A stretch of DNA of 64,000 bases from Trematomus loennbergii. Its lineage: Eukaryota > Chordata > Actinopteri > Perciformes > Nototheniidae. The DNA lies in contig JAAOOA010000116.1 of NCBI GenBank assembly GCA_012861695.1, forward strand, positions 25,638,970-25,702,969, written 5' to 3'. The translations under genes and the position numbers were made by a program. The notes beneath the pieces were generated by a model. It saw only the letters and a list, made by a program, of their open reading frames with translations, searched no databases and had not been told where the DNA came from. Below are positions 58,829 to 64,000 of the stretch, piece after piece. The number at the start of each line of letters is the position of its first letter. The first letter of the stretch is position 1.

Positions 58829-59814
58829 TTGTGAATGGAACCTATCAGGATAACAAGACATCTATCTGAGCGTCAATAGAACAATATTACTGTTTAAAAT
58901 TAAGTCACTACAATATATACATTTAATGACTATTTTTACACTTCATTCATTCATTGTTGGGCCCTTTCTGTCTACTGTGGTTGCTTCTGGAGGCCTAAAC
59001 CTTTTCTGATCTGTCTTGATCCCCTTTGAAATGTAGAGACTGTGGGACACACAGATGTAGCACTCCAGATAGGACTCCAGTTTACAGCTTCCTGCCTAAG
59101 ACCAGCATCTGGATATGTTAAGCCAGGCATCCTCAAAGTCCGGACTCCGGTCCGGATCGAACCACAACTGTCTCTGGACTCTGAGCAAATTATACTTTTC
59201 ATATGTATTATCTGTATTATCTGTGTTATCTGCGAGGTCCACTGCATACAGCGCTCTGCATGTCAGACTGTTCCACTGTCTGTGTGTGTCTGTCAACGCT
59301 TTGGTCCAATCACATTCAGCATCCCGTCAGCGTTTTTTTCCCCCACCAACAGTCTGCGAATCAGAGGCACAGTAGGGCGGGTCTTCGCGGAATGCGGGTG
59401 GGAAAAATGCGTGTGTCGTGTTGTCTCTTTCAACCTGTCTGAGTCAGAGCGAGAGTTTAAAAAAAAAGTCAGAGCGAGAGTTAACAGCTCATCTAGTTGT
59501 ATCTGTACTGTAGCTAGTAGCCTAGTTTCACCTACCGGGGTGGCAACTGCCAGCAGCCACCCTAAAAATAGGCCTTGCCACCCCAGCTGCCACCCCAGTT
59601 GGCAGCTTTGTTTTGAAAGAAAAGTTGTGGCTCATCTGACATTTATGAGAGAAAGTCTCTAATGTCCGAGTGCAAGTGAATGCAGCACAAGATGCACGTC
59701 TTGTAACACCTCCCCCGTCCCTGGCGCGAGCGTGGAAACATGATTGGCGGAGATTTCATTTGAACGGGACGGCGCAAAACGAGAAGCATTCGGACCCAAG
59801 TACTGAAGGAATGA

Positions 59815-59960
59815 GGTATTTGGGGTCTACAATGACAGAGAAGAGACTGTCAAGTTTAGCTGTACTCAGCATTGAATCAAAACGCACTAAAGCTGTTGAT
59901 CTTAATAAGTTTGTGAGGCGTTTTGCTAAACAAAATGGTAATCGCCGCATTCAGCTGTAA
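59815..59960 (+). pseudogene. hAT transposase C-terminal fragment
   Basis: Reads STMTEKRLSSLAVLSIESKR followed by VDLNKFVRRFAKQNGNRRIQ and a TAA. This resembles the C-terminal end of DUF4371-type hAT transposases. It precedes the central part at 60228, so this copy is rearranged or composite. Confidence 0.65.
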
Positions 59961-60227
59961 TAGACATGTCAACTTGATGCTCTGCTCACGGATGAGCATA
60001 CAAAACTGTTAAGATGATGACCTTACGTGTGTAAATATATTTTTTTCTTTGTGGGGGTCTGCCCCAAAAAACAGTTTTAAGTCCTGAGAAAGTCAAATAA
60101 GACGGTGTGTAAAACTACACTGCCCAGCCAAAAAAAAGTAACCACTTTGATTTAACTAGGCCAGTAGGTAAGGACATTCCACTGGATAATAACTGAAGTA
60201 TAAAAGAATGCATGACTGAAGTGATGG

Positions 60228-63200
60228 AGACCATGTTTGAAGGCAAACAAAAAGAGGAAATAACAGGTCAAATCAAGCAAATCCCCCTCTCAGATTCCAC
60301 AGCAACCAGAAGAACATAAATACTGGCTGGTGATTTGATTAATCCAACCCGGTATCACGGCAAGACGTGAACATGTGACGATCTACCATGCTGGGAGACG
60401 TGAATATGTCACGGTTTCGTCCCTTCAAACGTGACAGTTACACGGTATTGTTAACATGGCCCAACCAGTGGAGAAATACCCGGAAGTGCCTAGCAAATGG
60501 TCTACCGCGCCTATTGGTCGGTTTTTATTGTCAAAATTAGATGTTTTTAATTTATTTTTAATCGTCACACTCGATTTTGCCGATTTTCTTGTTGCCCTAG
60601 CTGGTCGACACCTCTTTTAGCAGAAACAAAGGCTACATTAATGTATTAAATCGATGTTAATCCATGTGTGTGGAGGTGAGGATGTGGAATTAACGGACGT
60701 GACGTTGTGCGATTGCGTTGCCAGGCAACGCAATTTACAAACTCTTCAACTACAACCCTAATTATATTTAAAAACATTTTAGACAGCCTCACGAAATACT
60801 TTAATGTAAATTAAAATGTAAATGTGAAGGAATGTGTGTAATGTGGTGATTGACATTATTCACCCACGGATCTATGGGTTGGGGGTATTGTTCCGCACGG
60901 ACATTTTAGTTAACCGGACTCCTGTTGATGTGAAATCCGAAAACATTTAAAAAAAAAATAATAATACTTTATTCCGAGTTTGCTTGCTTTTCTCTTTGGA
61001 GGTCATCACATAACGGCATTGTAATACACGGTTTGGCTGCATTAAATATGACATATCTGCCGTAGTTCTGTATTTATAGAGCCCTGATGAGAAGACTTCT
61101 GGACAAACAGGAAGCACTGCCGCCAAAACTGAAAACGTGACGTGGATCATAAATATATCAGCAATTAAACACATCTTACATTTATTTTCACACAATACGT
61201 CTCCTTGCAGTATCAATACTAATTCGGCTGACTTTTATATTTGATCCAATTGGTAGATAGGCTGTATTTACACCATAACGGTGCACAGCTGATAGAAAGG
61301 CACATCTAGTGGTTAAAGCACGTTATTGAATTTTATTATTTTATTATTTTTCACAAAAATGAAACCATCAATAGCAGAAACAGAATTAACTGTCATTAGT
61401 AAACCACCCAAAAAAAAAGATCATAAATGGTTTTGTTTTATATATATTTTAAGGATAATAATAGCAATGTAACACTGTCTATGACACTTACTGTATAACA
61501 CTGATTTGAAAAACATACAGAAAAAACTAATTCACTGCCCTTAATAAAGTATTTAATACATTTCAGGTGTGCTGTTTTGTTTAGATCATTGACATCTGGA
61601 GCTCTTTTAATGTCCTTTTTGATTATTGTTACACCAGGTCTTGTCAAAACCTTTATTCCATATTCAATATCCATTACTAAACAAAACAGCAATTCTACTC
61701 CACTACAATTCAGAGGTTAACCTGGTATTTTTACTCCACTACATTTATTTTAGTTACTTTGCAGATTCTGATTAATGATGTGAAATATAAACAACCCTTA
61801 AATCAGGCTTTAGTTACACCTGAGTAAAATTCAGGGAAAGGTGATTGTCAAGTGCCAACAATCAGGAGAGATATTTGATAGTTGCTGCTTGAGAAGACTA
61901 AACATTTATCTGCAGATCCCTATAAAGTATATTCATTACTCGTTATTCTCTACTAATAGTTAATTAAAGACTGTATATAATGGCTATTTTGCATATCCCT
62001 TTCAAGATTTCAAGATTTTCTAAGGATCATTGACATATCATATACACAACTAATTCAATAACGTGCTTTAACCACTAGGCGGTGCACACAAGGTACACAC
62101 AGCCATAATAACTTTGTATTATTAGTGTAGGACACTTGTGTATGTATAACATCTGAAGATGTGTAGTTTTATTCATGTTTTCACATAATTGTACAGGATA
62201 TTGCTATATTATTTCACATGTTTTACTTATAATATCTGATTTGTAAAACATCACAGACAGAAAGGTATATCCGTCATTTAACAGTAAGCTATTGAAATTC
62301 TGAATCCATAGATGTGTCTCCCATCACCCAAATCCCCTGACTATTCTCTCAACTCAGTATTTACATTCTTATATTCAAAGAAAATCAGTAATATCTTTAA
62401 AAACGACAAGTCCTTTTATATCAGCTGTGCACCGTTATGGTGTATAACGTATTTTTTTTCGGATTTCACATCAACAGTAAGTCCGTTTAACTAAAATGTC
62501 CGTGCGGAACAATACCCCCAACCCATAGATCCGTGGGTGAATAATGTCAATCACCACATTACACACACCCCTTCACATTTACATTTTAATTTACATTAAA
62601 GTATTTCGTGAGGCCTTCTAAAATTTTTAAAATATAATTAGGGTTGTAGTTGAAGAGTTTGTAAATTGCGTTGCCTGGCAACGCAATCGCACAACGTCAC
62701 GTCCGTTAATTCCACATCCTCACCTCCACACACATGGATTAACATCGATTTAATACATTAATGTAGCCTTTGTTTCTGCTAAAAGAGGTGTCGACCAGCT
62801 AGGGCAACAAGAAAATCGGCGAAATCAAGTGTGATGATTAAAAAATAAATTAAAAACATCTCATTTTGACAATAAAAACCGACCAATAGGCGCGGTAGAC
62901 CATTTGCTAGGCACTTCCGGGTATTTCTCCACTGGTTGGGCCATGTTAACAATACCGTGTAACTGTCACGTTTGAAGGGACGAAACCGTGACATATTCAC
63001 GTCTCCCAGCATGGTAGATCGTCACATGTTCACGTCTTGCCGTGATACGGGTTGGATTAATCAGCTTTGTGATGGAATAAAAAATGCACAGTGCATTTCC
63101 TTAGCTGTGGATGAGTCCACTGACACCACTGACAATGCTCAGTTGCTGGTGTTTGTGAGTTTTTATGATGAGGCAAAGGGGGAGTTTGTTGAAGATGTGT

Positions 63201-63292
63201 TGGGCCTCAGTGGACACACAAGGGGGCAAGACATTTATAAAGCAATAATGGGAATGCTGAATGAAAGAGGGTGCAGCTGCCTTTATTCATAA
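60228..63292 (+). pseudogene. hAT (DUF4371-type) transposase fragment interrupted by insertion
   Basis: The left piece 60228-60344 reads MFEGKQKEEITGQIKQIPLS and then DSTATRR, followed by a stop within the copy. The right piece from 63055 reads GIKNAQCISLAVDESTDTTD and AQLLVFVSFYDEAKG. One GATTAATC and the surrounding codons (Asp-Leu-Ile-Asn-Gln-Leu) show the original frame was continuous. The DES(T/S)D signature marks the first catalytic Asp region. It is non-functional. Confidence 0.8.
60345..63054. mobile_element. Long-inverted-repeat element, copy 2 (complete, about 0.6-kb arms)
   Basis: Arms 60345-60951 and 62456-63054 are inverted copies, starting CAACCCGGTATCACGGCAAG and ending in its near-complement. 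Target duplications GATTAATC at 60337-60344 and 63055-63062. A second, inner inverted pair (AGCACGTTATTGAA at about 61316 and TTCAATAACGTGCT at 62050) suggests that longer arms were later disrupted. No transposase is recognised. An 8-bp duplication with long arms fits a MULE or an atypical hAT; I cannot place it. Confidence 0.88.
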
Positions 63293-63508
63293 CTGTGCAG
63301 CTCTCACACTGCGACTCTGAGGGATCAAGCACAGACAATAACAATGAAAACTGCTGCATACAGATTATTTTTGTTTTTGCAACCTCGTGTTAAGAATCTT
63401 GTTGCAATTGTTTAAAAGTTTGAATGACCGTAATAAACGGACCTTTGTCTTATTGAAACATTTTTTTTTTACCTTTAAGATTTGTATTTGAGTACCCCTG
63501 TGTTAAGC

Positions 63509-64000
63509 CCTCCCGCTATTTTCCAAGAGGGCGTTGCCAGATTTTCAATTTCAGGGTTTAACCAGGAGATGGCGCTTCATACACAAATACAGAAAGACAA
63601 CTTTTCATGGACTTTCAGTTGTGTTTAGAAGAGCATTTCACACATCAATATTTTAGATCAAATAAAGTATATCTAATCTTGTAATTCAATAATATATAGT
63701 CTTTATATATTAAATAATAATAATGTAAATGTTTACATACACTTCTTTATTTGTCATGCGGTCTACCTACGCTGTAAAATGTATTATCTCTTCGATTTAC
63801 ACACGGCATCTATTGCACTTCTGTCCATCCTGGGAGAGGGATCCCTCCTCTGTTGCTCTCCCCGAGGTTTCTCCCATTTTTCCCTTTGAAATGTGGGTTT
63901 TTCTCTGGAAGTTTTTCCTTGTACGATGTGAGGGTCTAAGGACAGAGGGTGTCGTTTTCTCATACTGATATTCTGAACAAACTGCTGTTGTATTTGCTGT
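63509..64000. repeat. Right edge with LINE/SINE tail-like repeat at about 63825-63958
   Basis: The block from CATCCTGGGAGAGGGATCCC through GAGGTTTCTCCCATTTTTCC and GATGTGAGGGTCTAAGGACA to GAGGGTGTCG is a widespread teleost 3'-tail sequence of retroposons. The remainder (63509-63824) is AT-rich with nothing recognised. Confidence 0.6.

Larger units (their letters stand above)
59124..63500 (+). mobile_element. hAT transposon with transposase fragments, split by long-inverted-repeat element
   Basis: Starts CAGGCATCCTCAAAG; the complement of the right end starts CAGGGGTACTCAAATAC. Exact 8-bp duplications TGTTAAGC lie at 59116-59123 and 63501-63508. It is about 1.66 kb without the nested element at 60345-63054. 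It holds a C-terminal-like piece (near 59815-59957) upstream of an N-terminal/central piece (60228 onward), which is not collinear with a normal transposase. Confidence 0.85.

Noticed and set aside
58972..59120. Minus-strand open segment as an upstream exon of the hAT exon at 57065
   Set aside because: No domain was recognisable and no convincing donor was found, so it is left unassigned.
59042..59662. 206-residue open frame
   Set aside because: It crosses a hAT end and duplication boundary at 59124 and has no recognisable domain, so it is a chance frame.
1..64000. CRISPR arrays, operons, bacterial genes or rRNA
   Set aside because: None seen; the spliced vertebrate genes and transposons explain the structured parts of the window.

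Overview
The window is nuclear DNA of a ray-finned (teleost) fish. This rests on spliced vertebrate genes with GT-AG introns, a fish-like glutaminase and FKBP7, and dense fish-type repeats (hAT, Harbinger, TTAA-target elements, L2-like LINE, DIRS, long GT and GATA microsatellites). The species cannot be named from the sequence alone.

Two conventional genes occupy 1-40 kb. gls (kidney-type mitochondrial glutaminase) lies on the minus strand. Exon 1 is at 31301-31584, a 12.4-kb first intron follows, exons 2-14 lie between 18897 and 1305, and the glutaminase-C (GAC) terminal exon is at 25-167. The alternative KGA exons, with the ankyrin C-terminus, would lie beyond the left edge. All active-site residues are intact, but the GAC exon as written lacks one base in a homopolymer run. 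fkbp7, an ER-lumen peptidyl-prolyl isomerase with two EF-hands and a C-terminal HDEL, is complete on the plus strand in four exons (33089-38795). The two genes are head to head with 1.5 kb between their start codons.

The introns already carry insertions. A Harbinger-like element holds a nested hAT (11630-13374). A hairpin-bearing MITE lies at 17256-17923. A 1.06-kb hAT derivative lies at 22874-23934, another Harbinger-like element at 27553-28339, and a TTAA element carrying a nested hAT at 36007-38112.

From 40 kb to the right edge the window is almost entirely nested mobile DNA. Three insertion sites are confirmed because the empty site is present in another copy or because the host reading frame continues across it. 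A long-inverted-repeat element occurs twice (41545-45312 and 60345-63054). Its second copy sits inside a hAT transposase with an 8-bp duplication. Its first copy carries a hAT and a Harbinger3-like MITE whose target matches the known ACACCWGGTCTT preference. A DIRS tyrosine-recombinase retrotransposon (48265-52258) keeps its inverted terminal repeats and internal complementary region, and its gag is interrupted by an LTR of retroviral type. A broken L2-like LINE (54268-56048, minus) is split by a TTAA element. An intact 168-codon exon for the C-terminus of a hAT transposase lies at 57065-57571 (minus). Insertion boundaries were read by eye from terminal repeats and target duplications. Superfamily names follow the duplication length and termini and remain inferences.
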